DNA of 64,000 bases from positions 124,001-188,000 of the forward strand of contig NZ_JARHTP010000009.1 in assembly GCF_029223485.1 (NCBI RefSeq), read 5' to 3'. Each line of letters starts with the position of its first letter. Within the stretch, counting starts at the first letter, position 1. This DNA comes from Streptomyces coacervatus. GTDB taxonomy: Bacteria; Actinomycetota; Actinomycetes; Streptomycetales; Streptomycetaceae. A program made the position numbers and the translations under genes. The notes below the pieces were generated by a model that was not told the DNA's origin, ran no database searches, and saw only the letters and a list, made by a program, of their open reading frames with translations. This document shows, one piece after another, positions 1-6,781 of this stretch.

Positions 1-103
1 GCGCCTGGGTCAGCGCTTCGAGGGGATAACCGGGCCGCAGCCGGTCGTAGGCGCGGGCATGGGCGCCGAAGGAGGTGGGGGCCCAGCGCGTGGCGTGCGT
101 CAT
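1..103 (-). CDS. SAM-dependent methyltransferase, N-terminal fragment
   Basis: Only the first 34 codons lie in the window; the gene continues past the left edge. The ATG at 103-101 overlaps the TGA of the HTTM gene (ATGA), so the two are translationally coupled. The visible residues include FGAHARAYDRLRPGYP, which resembles the usual opening of class I methyltransferases, where an S-F-G-x-x-A-x-x-Y-D-R-x-R-P-x-Y-P stretch precedes the Rossmann core. The SAM-binding motifs are outside the window, so substrate and even activity cannot be judged. As the last gene of the RiPP-like operon it could be a tailoring enzyme, or it could be an unrelated neighbour. Confidence 0.6.
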   Translation of the reverse strand, partial: MTHATRWAPTSFGAHARAYDRLRPGYPLEALTQA

Positions 104-1050
104 GTCAGTGCCTCGATCAGGGTCACGAACGTGTGCGGGGGCAGGAACAGCGCGTATGTGCCCACGGCAGCCAGGCCGAAGGGCACCAGGCGCTTGGGCA
201 GGATCGTGGTGAACGCGGTGTGCATGAGCACGCCCGCCACGACGCCGGCCGGCCAGGTGACGGGAAAGACCAGCAGGAGGGGCACCGCCGCCTCCACGCC
301 GATGGCAGCCAGCGAGGGAAGCCGCCAGCGGCGGGCCACGACGGCGGGGTCCGCGGTGGCGAGGCGGCGGGTGAACCAGTCGGGGAAGTAGTAGTCCCGC
401 GGTGCGCCGTCGCGTGCTTCGGCCCCCACCACCGCCAGTTGCTCGAACGTCTTCTGCAGGGCGTCCCCACTGGTGAACTGGCGGGAGGACGCCTTGAGCC
501 AGGCGCTGCTCCAGTACACCTGGAACATCAGCACCACCACGGCCGCCTGCGGCCAGGACGGTGCGGTCCCGTGCGGTGTCGCAGGCGGCCGGAGAAACGC
601 ACGCGGGGAGGATGCGTCCAGCAGGGACTGGAGGCTGAGATAGGCGTCCGTTCCGGTCGCCACCACGAACGGCAGGCACAGCATCCCCAGGAACAGGGTG
701 TTGAACTTGCGGTCGAAGGTGAACTCGAACATGCACCACGCGGCCACCACCCCCGCGGCCAGGGGGACGAGGACCCCCGCCGGCAGGCACAGCACCGCCA
801 CCGCCCGGGCGGCGTAGAACACCTTGAATGCGGCCGGGCTCAGCAGCAGTTTCACCGCCATCTCGTCGTGCTCGTAGCGCCAGCGCAGCAGGGACTTGGG
901 GCGCAGGTCGAAGAAGCGCGCCATGCCGAACGCGTGGTCGGCGGTGATCTTCCACAGCAGCGCGGTCCCCAGGACCACGCGGAAGGCACACAGGGCGGGG
1001 CCGGCCACGGTGCCGTGCACCGGCAGTGCGGCCGCCAGCAGGTCAGGCAC
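100..1050 (-). CDS. HTTM-domain integral membrane protein
   Basis: The 316-residue protein starts at GTG 1050, where the sequence turns from an unlikely upstream reading into VPDLLAAALPVHG. It has several hydrophobic helices, for example ARAVAVLCLPAGVLVPLAAG and EAAVPLLLVFPVTWPAG. The pattern FRVVLGTALLW...FDLRP and the W-S-S-A-W-L-K segment fit the HTTM family (horizontally transferred transmembrane, related to vitamin K-dependent gamma-carboxylase). Catalytic activity has not been established for most HTTM proteins. The start overlaps the preceding gene by 8 bases and the stop overlaps the methyltransferase start, so it belongs to the same minus-strand operon. A role in export, immunity or membrane modification is possible but not shown. 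Confidence 0.75.
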   Translation of the reverse strand: MPDLLAAALPVHGTVAGPALCAFRVVLGTALLWKITADHAFGMARFFDLRPKSLLRWRYEHDEMAVKLLLSPAAFKVFYAARAVAVLCLPAGVLVPLAAGVVAAWCMFEFTFDRKFNTLFLGMLCLPFVVATGTDAYLSLQSLLDASSPRAFLRPPATPHGTAPSWPQAAVVVLMFQVYWSSAWLKASSRQFTSGDALQKTFEQLAVVGAEARDGAPRDYYFPDWFTRRLATADPAVVARRWRLPSLAAIGVEAAVPLLLVFPVTWPAGVVAGVLMHTAFTTILPKRLVPFGLAAVGTYALFLPPHTFVTLIEALT

Positions 1051-1384
1051 GGAGCACCCGGCCGCCGCGGACCGCGATTCTGACTGAGGTGAACGGCAGC
1101 AGCGCAACCCCCTCGCCCACCACGCGCCGTCCGTGCTCCTCCTCCAGGTAGCGCACCAGGTCGTCGAGGCCCTCGACGCTGTTGAGGAAGCCGTGGCGCG
1201 GCTCGTACGTCCACGGGCAGACGGGCTGCCCGTCGGCCGCGTCGTACAGACGGACCCGGTAGGCGTTGGTGTGGGAGAACATCGCCCAGGAGCCGAACGA
1301 GCCCGGCGGCGTGCAGAAGCCCCGCCACACCAGCCAGACCACGGCCCCGGCACCGAGCACCGCGGCGGCGACCGTGTCGACCAT
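1043..1384 (-). CDS. small single-pass membrane protein, partner of the HTTM protein
   Basis: The 113-residue protein has one N-terminal membrane helix (TVAAAVLGAGAVVWLVW, residues about 4-20) followed by a soluble tail of about 90 residues with conserved-looking GSFGSWAMFSHTNAYRVRLYD. The start ATG at 1384 is preceded by GGAGGAGAC, a good ribosome binding site. It overlaps the HTTM gene by 8 bases. Small proteins of this shape are commonly encoded directly before HTTM genes, so the pair probably works together in the membrane. I do not recognise a catalytic motif and cannot assign a function. Confidence 0.65.
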   Translation of the reverse strand: MVDTVAAAVLGAGAVVWLVWRGFCTPPGSFGSWAMFSHTNAYRVRLYDAADGQPVCPWTYEPRHGFLNSVEGLDDLVRYLEEEHGRRVVGEGVALLPFTSVRIAVRGGRVLRA

Positions 1385-1404
1385 GTCTCCTCCAGCCGTG
1401 GGGA

Positions 1405-1983
1405 TCACAGGAGCATGGACGGTGCCGGCCAGCGGTCGATCAACGACGGTGCCCACCAGTCGAGTTCGCCGAACCTGAGCACCAGGTGTTCGGCGCGCAG
1501 CGCATCGAGCACCTCCGGATCCACCTCGCCCGGCCGCTGCTCCTCCAGGAGCGCCACCGCCCGTACGTACGCGGGCTCGGTCAGGTCGAACCGCTGGAGC
1601 ACCCCGTCGCGGCGGTCGCGGATCTGGACGAAGCCCGGACCGCGCCGCCACACGCAGCGGCCGACGTAGAAACGCTCCCGCCACTGCGCCAGCCGCTCCG
1701 CCTGGCCGCTGCCGTCCAGGGAGACGGGTGGCTGAAGATGCGTCAGATGCCGTGCCGTGAGCGCGGGGTCCGCACGCCGCCCCGCGCGCAACTGCCAGCG
1801 CACCAGCAGTCCGCGCGCGGTGGCGATGCGTACGAAGTCCAGTGCGCGCAGGTCGCGCGGGGCCGGGGTGCGCAGCTGGACGGGCTCGTCGAGGGTGACG
1901 CAGCGCACCCCGCGCTCGTAGAGGCCGCGGACCTGCCCGACGGCGGGGGAGGGGGCCGGTGGGGTCAGGAGATCGTCAGGCAT
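1405..1983 (-). CDS. DUF5825-like protein beside the radical SAM enzyme
   Basis: The protein has 192 residues. Its ATG at 1983 lies inside the end of the radical SAM gene (19-base overlap) and is preceded by GAGGAGCCCAC, so the start is well supported. The sequence has no membrane segment or signal peptide. It contains a central WRERFYVGRCVWRRGPGFVQIRDRR stretch (written here only as a landmark: W-R-E-R-F-Y near residue 110) and a C-terminal ELDWWAPSLIDRWP. This matches my memory of DUF5825 proteins, which accompany RiPP-maturation radical SAM enzymes in actinobacteria; the family name is from memory and should be confirmed. A role in binding the precursor or the radical SAM partner is a reasonable inference, since the overlap implies equal production. 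Confidence 0.55.
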   Translation of the reverse strand: MPDDLLTPPAPSPAVGQVRGLYERGVRCVTLDEPVQLRTPAPRDLRALDFVRIATARGLLVRWQLRAGRRADPALTARHLTHLQPPVSLDGSGQAERLAQWRERFYVGRCVWRRGPGFVQIRDRRDGVLQRFDLTEPAYVRAVALLEEQRPGEVDPEVLDALRAEHLVLRFGELDWWAPSLIDRWPAPSMLL

Positions 1984-3893
1984 GTGGGCTCCTCGGCTTG
2001 GTCCAGTGCCACCTGGTATCCGTACTCCTGCGACGAGGCGCGCCGGATGCGGCACAGCAGCTGGTTCTCGTCCGCGGTCGCGAGCTGGACGGCCCGGTCG
2101 GCGTCGACGAAGACCAGCCCCTGCCGCCGCCAGTCGGCGAGCAGTTCCCCGACGCGGTCCTCGTCCCAGCCGCCGTCCGTCCGGGCGGCGCGGCGGGCCA
2201 ACTCCTTCACGGAGCGCGGGTTGTGCAGCGCCCGGAAGATCTCCGTCTCGGCCGGGTCGGACAGGGTCAGGGACCGCCATGCGAAGCCGGGACGGGAGTT
2301 GGTCAGGTGGATGCGGTCGCCGGAGTCGGTGAAGGTCAGCCGGGAGCGGGGATAGTTGTCCGTCCATTCGTCGAGGGCCGTCTCCAGGCGTTCGGCGAGC
2401 TTGTCGTCGATGCCCTGGTTGGCGGTGGTGAACAGGTAGGCCAGATCGGCCAGTTCGGACTCCGGCAGATCGTAGGTGAGGGGGTAGTGCACCTGCGGAT
2501 GCCGCTCGGGAAAGCCCAGTTCGGGACGGTTGAAGTAGGGGGAGAACCGCTCCAGTGCGATGCGGTTGGCCCCCGTGGGGTGATGCAGGTGGTGCAGCGC
2601 AGGCAGCTGTTCGATCACCGGGAGGTAGTCCTCCGGGGTCTCGCCCGGGAATCCGTACAGATAGTTCCAGGCCACGGACAGGCCGTTGCTCTCCGCGTCG
2701 CGCAGGAAGCGGACGTTGAGGGTGCCGGTCACCCCCTTGTCCATGATCTTCAGGACCTGGGAGTTGAGGCTTTCGATGCCCGGCTGGACGCTGACCACGC
2801 CCGCCTCGCGCAGCCGCACGATCTGCGGCAGGTTCATGTTCGACTTGATCTCGTACTGGATGCGCAGGTCGTACGGTGCCTCGGCCAGCTTCGCCAGCAC
2901 GGAGTCGAGGTAGGACATCTCCAGGATGTTGTCGACGGCGTAGAAGTCGAGGACGTGGTGGCGTTCGGCGAGCGTGAGGATCTCGGTCAGATATGTCTGC
3001 GGGGACTTGCTGCGGAAGGCCATGGCCGAGCCGTTCAGCCCGCAGAACGTGCAGTGGTGCTTCTCGCCCCACCAGCAGCCGCGGGCGCCCTCGACCACCA
3101 GCACCGGCTCATACCACGACTGCACGCGCGAACGCCCCAGCCGCTCGAAGTAGGCGTCGAAGTCCGGCATCGGGATCTCGGACGGCGCCAGCAGCTGTGC
3201 GGCCTGCGGTGTGCTCACGCTGGATCCGTCGCGGCGCAGGCACAGCCCCGGGATGCGCGGGATGTCCTCCGGCCGGCCGTCCCGCAGGGCTTCGAGCAGC
3301 TGGGGGAAGGACCGTTCGGCCTCGCCGCGTACGACGTGGTCGACGAAAGCGAAGTTGCGGTGCAGCGCCTCGCCCTGAGGGCCGTCGCAGTTGGCCCCGC
3401 CCATCACGGTGACCGTGTCCGGGGCGAGTTCCTTGATACGGCGCAGCAGGGCGAGGGAGGCGACGTTCTGCTGGAAGGTCGAGGTCGCCCCCACGACGTC
3501 CGGGGCGTCGGCGACGATCCGGCGGGCCAGGGCGTCGACGAACCCCGTGACTGTGCGATGCAGCCGCAGACAGACATCCATCCGGGTCTTGTCGACCCGC
3601 TTCTCCATCGTCCGCGTGAACTCCGCCACGCGCCAGGAGGGGTCGTCGTAGAGGGCCGAGGAGAACACCCAGTCCCCACAGCCCAGGAAATAACTCTGCA
3701 GGGAGAAGTAGTCGTAGTCCGAGGCGCCGTAACCGCCCTGCTGGTCCATCCAGTCGGCGAAGTCGATATTGGCGTACCGTGTATTCGTCTCGACATCCGG
3801 TAAGGCGTCACGGATTCGCCGTGAAAGGATTCCGAGAGCGAGGGACGGGGTGGCCAGTGTGGCCCATGGCATGGTGACCAGGGTGACCTTCAT
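1965..3893 (-). CDS. cobalamin-type radical SAM RiPP-maturation enzyme
   Basis: The 642-residue enzyme begins MKVTLVTMPWATLATPSLALG, the usual opening of the RiPP-maturation radical SAM family (TIGR03975-like). An N-terminal Rossmann-like cobalamin-binding region (about 1-230, with VVGATSTFQQN and VMGGANCDG) precedes the radical SAM core. The core holds Cys273, Cys281 and Cys284 in a C-x7-C-x2-C arrangement (CWWGEKHHCTFC), which would bind the 4Fe-4S cluster. A C-terminal region of about 200 residues may recognise the substrate. Family members are thought to methylate or otherwise modify peptide precursors. An in-frame ATG at 4004 exists but has poor spacing and lacks family similarity, so I chose 3893, although its own ribosome binding site is weak. 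The gene directly follows the 26-residue peptide gene, its likely substrate. Confidence 0.85.
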   Translation of the reverse strand: MKVTLVTMPWATLATPSLALGILSRRIRDALPDVETNTRYANIDFADWMDQQGGYGASDYDYFSLQSYFLGCGDWVFSSALYDDPSWRVAEFTRTMEKRVDKTRMDVCLRLHRTVTGFVDALARRIVADAPDVVGATSTFQQNVASLALLRRIKELAPDTVTVMGGANCDGPQGEALHRNFAFVDHVVRGEAERSFPQLLEALRDGRPEDIPRIPGLCLRRDGSSVSTPQAAQLLAPSEIPMPDFDAYFERLGRSRVQSWYEPVLVVEGARGCWWGEKHHCTFCGLNGSAMAFRSKSPQTYLTEILTLAERHHVLDFYAVDNILEMSYLDSVLAKLAEAPYDLRIQYEIKSNMNLPQIVRLREAGVVSVQPGIESLNSQVLKIMDKGVTGTLNVRFLRDAESNGLSVAWNYLYGFPGETPEDYLPVIEQLPALHHLHHPTGANRIALERFSPYFNRPELGFPERHPQVHYPLTYDLPESELADLAYLFTTANQGIDDKLAERLETALDEWTDNYPRSRLTFTDSGDRIHLTNSRPGFAWRSLTLSDPAETEIFRALHNPRSVKELARRAARTDGGWDEDRVGELLADWRRQGLVFVDADRAVQLATADENQLLCRIRRASSQEYGYQVALDQAEEPTCLTIS

Positions 3894-4019
3894 ACGTCCG
3901 GTCCATTTCTGCTTTCCGGTGAAATTCCTTCGGTGGTGCTGCTCGCCGACCCCCGGCGCGACGGGAATTCCGGCCGCACCGGGGGGATGGGCACCCTTCG
4001 ACATCCTTCCGGTGACGGC

Positions 4020-4100
4020 TCAGAAGCCGATACCGACGGTGACGACGATCTGACCGTGGTTGTTCGCCTGCGGGTCGTTGACCACTACGGTCTTCTGCAT
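4020..4100 (-). CDS. putative RiPP precursor peptide 2 (26 residues)
   Basis: This small gene is too short for ordinary gene calling. It begins MQKTVVVNDPQANN and ends QIVVTVGIGF before a TGA at 4022-4020. GGGAGGTGA (4112-4104) sits just before the ATG, an exceptionally strong ribosome binding site. The peptide has a short N-terminal half rich in Asn, Asp and Gln, and a hydrophobic beta-branched C-terminal half with Val, Ile and Phe. That half would suit C-methylation or other radical chemistry at unactivated carbons. It lies between a P450 gene and a cobalamin radical SAM gene on the same strand, the usual position for a precursor. I know no named family for it. A regulatory leader peptide is the main alternative. 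Confidence 0.65.
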   Translation of the reverse strand: MQKTVVVNDPQANNHGQIVVTVGIGF

Positions 4101-4103
4101 GGT

Positions 4104-4112
4104 TCACCTCCC
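4104..4112 (-). promoter_or_regulatory. strong ribosome binding site of precursor peptide 2
   Basis: GGGAGGTGA on the minus strand, three bases before the ATG at 4100, is close to the full anti-Shine-Dalgarno complement. It decides the start of a 26-codon gene and suggests a high translation rate relative to the flanking enzyme genes. Confidence 0.7.
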
Positions 4113-4148
4113 TTCTGGAATCGGTGAATCGACTGGCGGACAGCCCTG

Positions 4149-5372
4149 TTACCGCAGAGCCAGTCGACCGCGGAAGTGCTCCGGTACCGGTGCGAACCGG
4201 AGGGCCATCGTGATGTCCTCCGGCCGTTCCACGTCCAACCGGTAGCGGGTGCAGAGGAGATGGCACAGCGCCATCAGCTGGACCGTGCCGAGGTTCGCGC
4301 CGATGCATTTCTTCGGCGCCCAGCCGAACGGCACATAACAGGTGCGGTCCGACGGGCCGTGCGGCGCGCCCGGCAGGAAACGGTCCGGGTCGAAGACGTC
4401 GGGCTGTTTCCAGATCCGCTCGTCACGGTGGATCATGTGCGGGCTCAGCAGATACCACTGCCCGGGTTCCAGGCGGGTGGCTCCCAGGTCGAAAGCGAAT
4501 TTGGAGCGCCGCACCAGCAGCAGCGGCGGGCTCCACATCCGCAGCACCTCTTTCACGAACCGGTGGGTCACCGGGGCCACATGGGCGGGGGCCGCGCGGA
4601 ATTCCGCCGGATCCACGGCGCACAGTTCGTCGGAGAGCCGCTGCTGCCACTCGGGATGCCGGACGAACTCGTACAGCAGGCTCGCGGCGGCCGTGCCCGG
4701 CGGGCCCCCGATGGCGGTCAGGACGGCGGTGACGACGTCCAGCGCGCGGTCCATGCCGAGCTCCGGCAGCAGATCCACGAAGGGGTCGGCGAGGTCCGGC
4801 TCGCGTCTGCGCCGGCCACGGGCGCGCTGCCGCAGGACCCTGCGCACCACCAGCCCCGAGCGCACCTGGACGCAGATGAACCGCAAGTGGTGCCAGGTGC
4901 TGCCCGGTTCGGGCGAGACCAGGCGCAGCAACTTCATCTCCAGGTCCCGGCGCACCAGTTCCGCCTCGCCGGAGGTGAGGCCGGTCAGTGCGACGGGCAG
5001 CAGCGACCGCAGCGTCACATCCTGCGTGAGCATGGTCAGGTCGACGTCCTGTCCGACCCGGGCGTCCAGGATCCGCTGCATGCGCTCGATCAGCCGGCCG
5101 TGGTGTTCGGCCGTCGCGAGGGTGTGCAGCTGGGTCAGCCATGCGGAGCGGATGCGGCTCCACTTCATCTCCGGGCTGTGCCGTCGGCGCACCATGTCGA
5201 CGAGGCGGTCGTGCATCACGAACCGGTGCCAGTTCGTGGCGCTGACGTGGCGCGCCGCCTCCGGCTCGAAGATGCCGAGCCGCTGGTCGTCCACCCAGAA
5301 GATCCCGTCCTCCTGGGCGCTGCGCATCCGCATGAAACGCAGGAAGTCCTCGGGGTGTTGCGGGGTGGTCAT
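4149..5372 (-). CDS. cytochrome P450 B of the RiPP-like operon
   Basis: The 407-residue P450 follows the aromatic precursor gene. The heme loop is FGWAPKKCIG with Cys356 as the axial ligand; the usual second Gly of FGxGxxxC is Ala. The K-helix ExxR is EVLR in FVKEVLRMW, and the PERF-like region is DVFDPDRFLPG. In the I-helix the usual A-G-x-E/D-T-T is replaced by GGPPGT, so the acid of the acid-alcohol pair is missing. Such changes occur in P450s that couple phenol or indole rings rather than hydroxylate. Its position just after a peptide with a Tyr/Phe/Trp-rich tail suggests aromatic cross-linking of that peptide. No membrane anchor is seen. Substrate assignment is inference from context. 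Confidence 0.85.
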   Translation of the reverse strand: MTTPQHPEDFLRFMRMRSAQEDGIFWVDDQRLGIFEPEAARHVSATNWHRFVMHDRLVDMVRRRHSPEMKWSRIRSAWLTQLHTLATAEHHGRLIERMQRILDARVGQDVDLTMLTQDVTLRSLLPVALTGLTSGEAELVRRDLEMKLLRLVSPEPGSTWHHLRFICVQVRSGLVVRRVLRQRARGRRRREPDLADPFVDLLPELGMDRALDVVTAVLTAIGGPPGTAAASLLYEFVRHPEWQQRLSDELCAVDPAEFRAAPAHVAPVTHRFVKEVLRMWSPPLLLVRRSKFAFDLGATRLEPGQWYLLSPHMIHRDERIWKQPDVFDPDRFLPGAPHGPSDRTCYVPFGWAPKKCIGANLGTVQLMALCHLLCTRYRLDVERPEDITMALRFAPVPEHFRGRLALR

Positions 5373-5393
5373 CGTGCACGTTCCCCTCGTGGG

Positions 5394-5428
5394 GCGCGGG
5401 GAGCCGACCGCCGGGCGCCTCCCCGCGC
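5394..5428 (-). terminator. stem-loop between precursor 1 and P450 B (attenuator)
   Basis: A perfect 10-bp stem (5394-5403 with 5419-5428) and a 15-base loop lie 8 bases past the stop of the aromatic precursor gene and before the P450 start at 5372. No U-run follows. Hairpins in this position after RiPP precursor genes commonly stabilise the short message and lower read-through into the enzymes. Confidence 0.55.
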
Positions 5429-5436
5429 AGGGCCGG

Positions 5437-5523
5437 TCAGATGTGGTGGTACAGGTACCAGAAGTATTCGTACTGGCCTCGGATGTTGAGGACCGACTTC
5501 GCCTTGAGGTACAGCGCGCGCAT
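5437..5523 (-). CDS. putative aromatic RiPP precursor peptide 1 (28 residues, atropopeptide-like)
   Basis: The ATG at 5523 is preceded by AAAGGAGGTGA (5540-5530), whose TGA is also the stop codon of P450 A, so translation is tightly coupled. The peptide starts MRALYLKAKSVLN and has an Arg-Gly-Gln-Tyr-Glu stretch. It ends in YFWYLYHHI, five aromatic side chains within six residues followed by His-His-Ile. A basic leader of about 18 residues, an aromatic core and a directly following P450 is the layout of tryptorubin-type atropopeptides and, more loosely, of biarylitides. The likely core is the last 6 to 10 residues, cross-linked by P450 A and/or P450 B. The two His residues after the aromatics are unlike the tryptorubin core as I remember it and may be extra ligation sites or a trimmed follower. 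Confidence 0.75.
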   Translation of the reverse strand: MRALYLKAKSVLNIRGQYEYFWYLYHHI

Positions 5524-5529
5524 GCGGGT

Positions 5530-5540
5530 TCACCTCCTTT
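5530..5540 (-). promoter_or_regulatory. ribosome binding site of precursor 1, shared with a stop codon
   Basis: AAAGGAGGTGA on the minus strand, 6 bases before the ATG at 5523, includes the TGA stop of the upstream P450. Ribosomes ending on P450 A are therefore placed directly on the start of the peptide gene. Confidence 0.75.
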
Positions 5541-6699
5541 CGGGACGGTCGTCGGGGAGGCTCAGCGTCGCGGTGAACCGCGGCGGAGCCAGCGCCGGAC
5601 CCACCTGGGGCCCGCCGCCGTCATGGGGGGCGACCGACACGCGCCAGTCATGTGAGAGAAGACCTACGAGGTCCTCCAGCAGCCGCACGGTGACGGTCGC
5701 GCCCGCGCAGGTGTGCGGCCCGTGTCCGAACGGCAGATACGCCGCGTCGGGCACCCCCGTGGCCCAGCGCTGCGGGAGGAACTCGTCGGGCCGCTCCCAG
5801 TGACCTGGGTGCCGGTGCACCAGATAGCTGCACACCACCAGCCGGTCCCGGGGCGTCACCCACGTCCCGCCCAGCTCCTGCACCCGGCTCGGCGTCCGGG
5901 CGAACAGCCACGCCACCGGCCACAGCCGCAGCGCCTCGCGCACCGTCCAGCTTGGTTCGGCCGCGGCGCGCTCCGGGTGCGTGCCCAGCAGATAGACCGA
6001 CCAGCCCAGCGCGAAACCGACCGATCCGACCACGGCGAACAGGAAGGACAGGTAGACCTCGACGAGATCCTGCGGATCCGCCGTCGGCCCGCCCCCGTCG
6101 ACGACGACGTCGACGAGGTCGCGCGGCCCGGCGGGGCCGCCGAACTGCCGCAGCCGCTCCTGCCGGGCGCACATCTCGGTGTGCAGCGCCCGCAGCGCAC
6201 GGCGGCGGAAGAGCAGCCGGGAGGCGGCCGAGTGGCGCCGCCGTGCACCCGCCAGCACCGCACGGGCGACGATCGCCTCCACGGTCGTCTGCAGGTGGGC
6301 CGGGGCGTCCCGGTGCAGCAGCACCTCGCGCAGATGCCGCAGCACGAGCAGGTTCCCGGCGTCCGGCCACTCGCTGTGCGGCGCGAGCCGCTCGGCGACC
6401 AGATCGGGCAGGTCCTGGCGCCGCGCGTCGAGATGACGGCGTACCAGGTTCCGGGCCGCACGGCCGATGGTGATCTGCGCGGAACGCGGCCCGAAGACGC
6501 CGTGCCGGTTGTGGAAGAAGTCGGACGTCTCCGCGACGGCGCCGTGCCGGTTGCCCAGCACCGCTCGCACCGCCTCGGGCCCGGCCACGCACACCCCGCC
6601 CATCGCCGAGCGCCACACGTCGTGCCCGCCGTCGAACTCCGCTGTCAGCAGGGCCAGTTGGTCGCCGGGGTGGCCCTGCGAGGTCGGCGACGACTTCAT
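5530..6699 (-). CDS. cytochrome P450 A of the RiPP-like operon
   Basis: The 389-residue P450 starts at ATG 6699 after CGGAGGGCACC, better placed than the in-frame codon at 6750. The heme loop FGHGPHTCAG is canonical with Cys331, and ExxR is EALR in VREALRLWP. The I-helix reads FAVVGSVGFALGW: aligned back from the conserved W...HPE segment, the acid of the acid-alcohol pair is Gly and the second Thr is Val. Altered I-helices of this kind fit radical coupling chemistry. It is the first enzyme gene after the IclR regulator and ends inside the ribosome binding site of precursor 1. With P450 B it gives two different P450s flanking one aromatic peptide, so sequential cross-links are plausible. Confidence 0.85.
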   Translation of the reverse strand: MKSSPTSQGHPGDQLALLTAEFDGGHDVWRSAMGGVCVAGPEAVRAVLGNRHGAVAETSDFFHNRHGVFGPRSAQITIGRAARNLVRRHLDARRQDLPDLVAERLAPHSEWPDAGNLLVLRHLREVLLHRDAPAHLQTTVEAIVARAVLAGARRRHSAASRLLFRRRALRALHTEMCARQERLRQFGGPAGPRDLVDVVVDGGGPTADPQDLVEVYLSFLFAVVGSVGFALGWSVYLLGTHPERAAAEPSWTVREALRLWPVAWLFARTPSRVQELGGTWVTPRDRLVVCSYLVHRHPGHWERPDEFLPQRWATGVPDAAYLPFGHGPHTCAGATVTVRLLEDLVGLLSHDWRVSVAPHDGGGPQVGPALAPPRFTATLSLPDDRPERR

Positions 6700-6781
6700 G
6701 GTGCCCTCCGTAAGTGGTGGTACGGCAGTGCGGTTCCCGGTCGGCGTCACATGCGGCGCGGTGGCGCCCGATCCGACGGGC

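Noticed and set aside
3894..4004. Longer radical SAM start at ATG 4004
   Set aside because: The extra 37 residues are not family-like and the GGAAGG directly abuts the ATG. MKVTLVTMPW is the usual family start, so 3893 is kept, although its ribosome binding site is weak.
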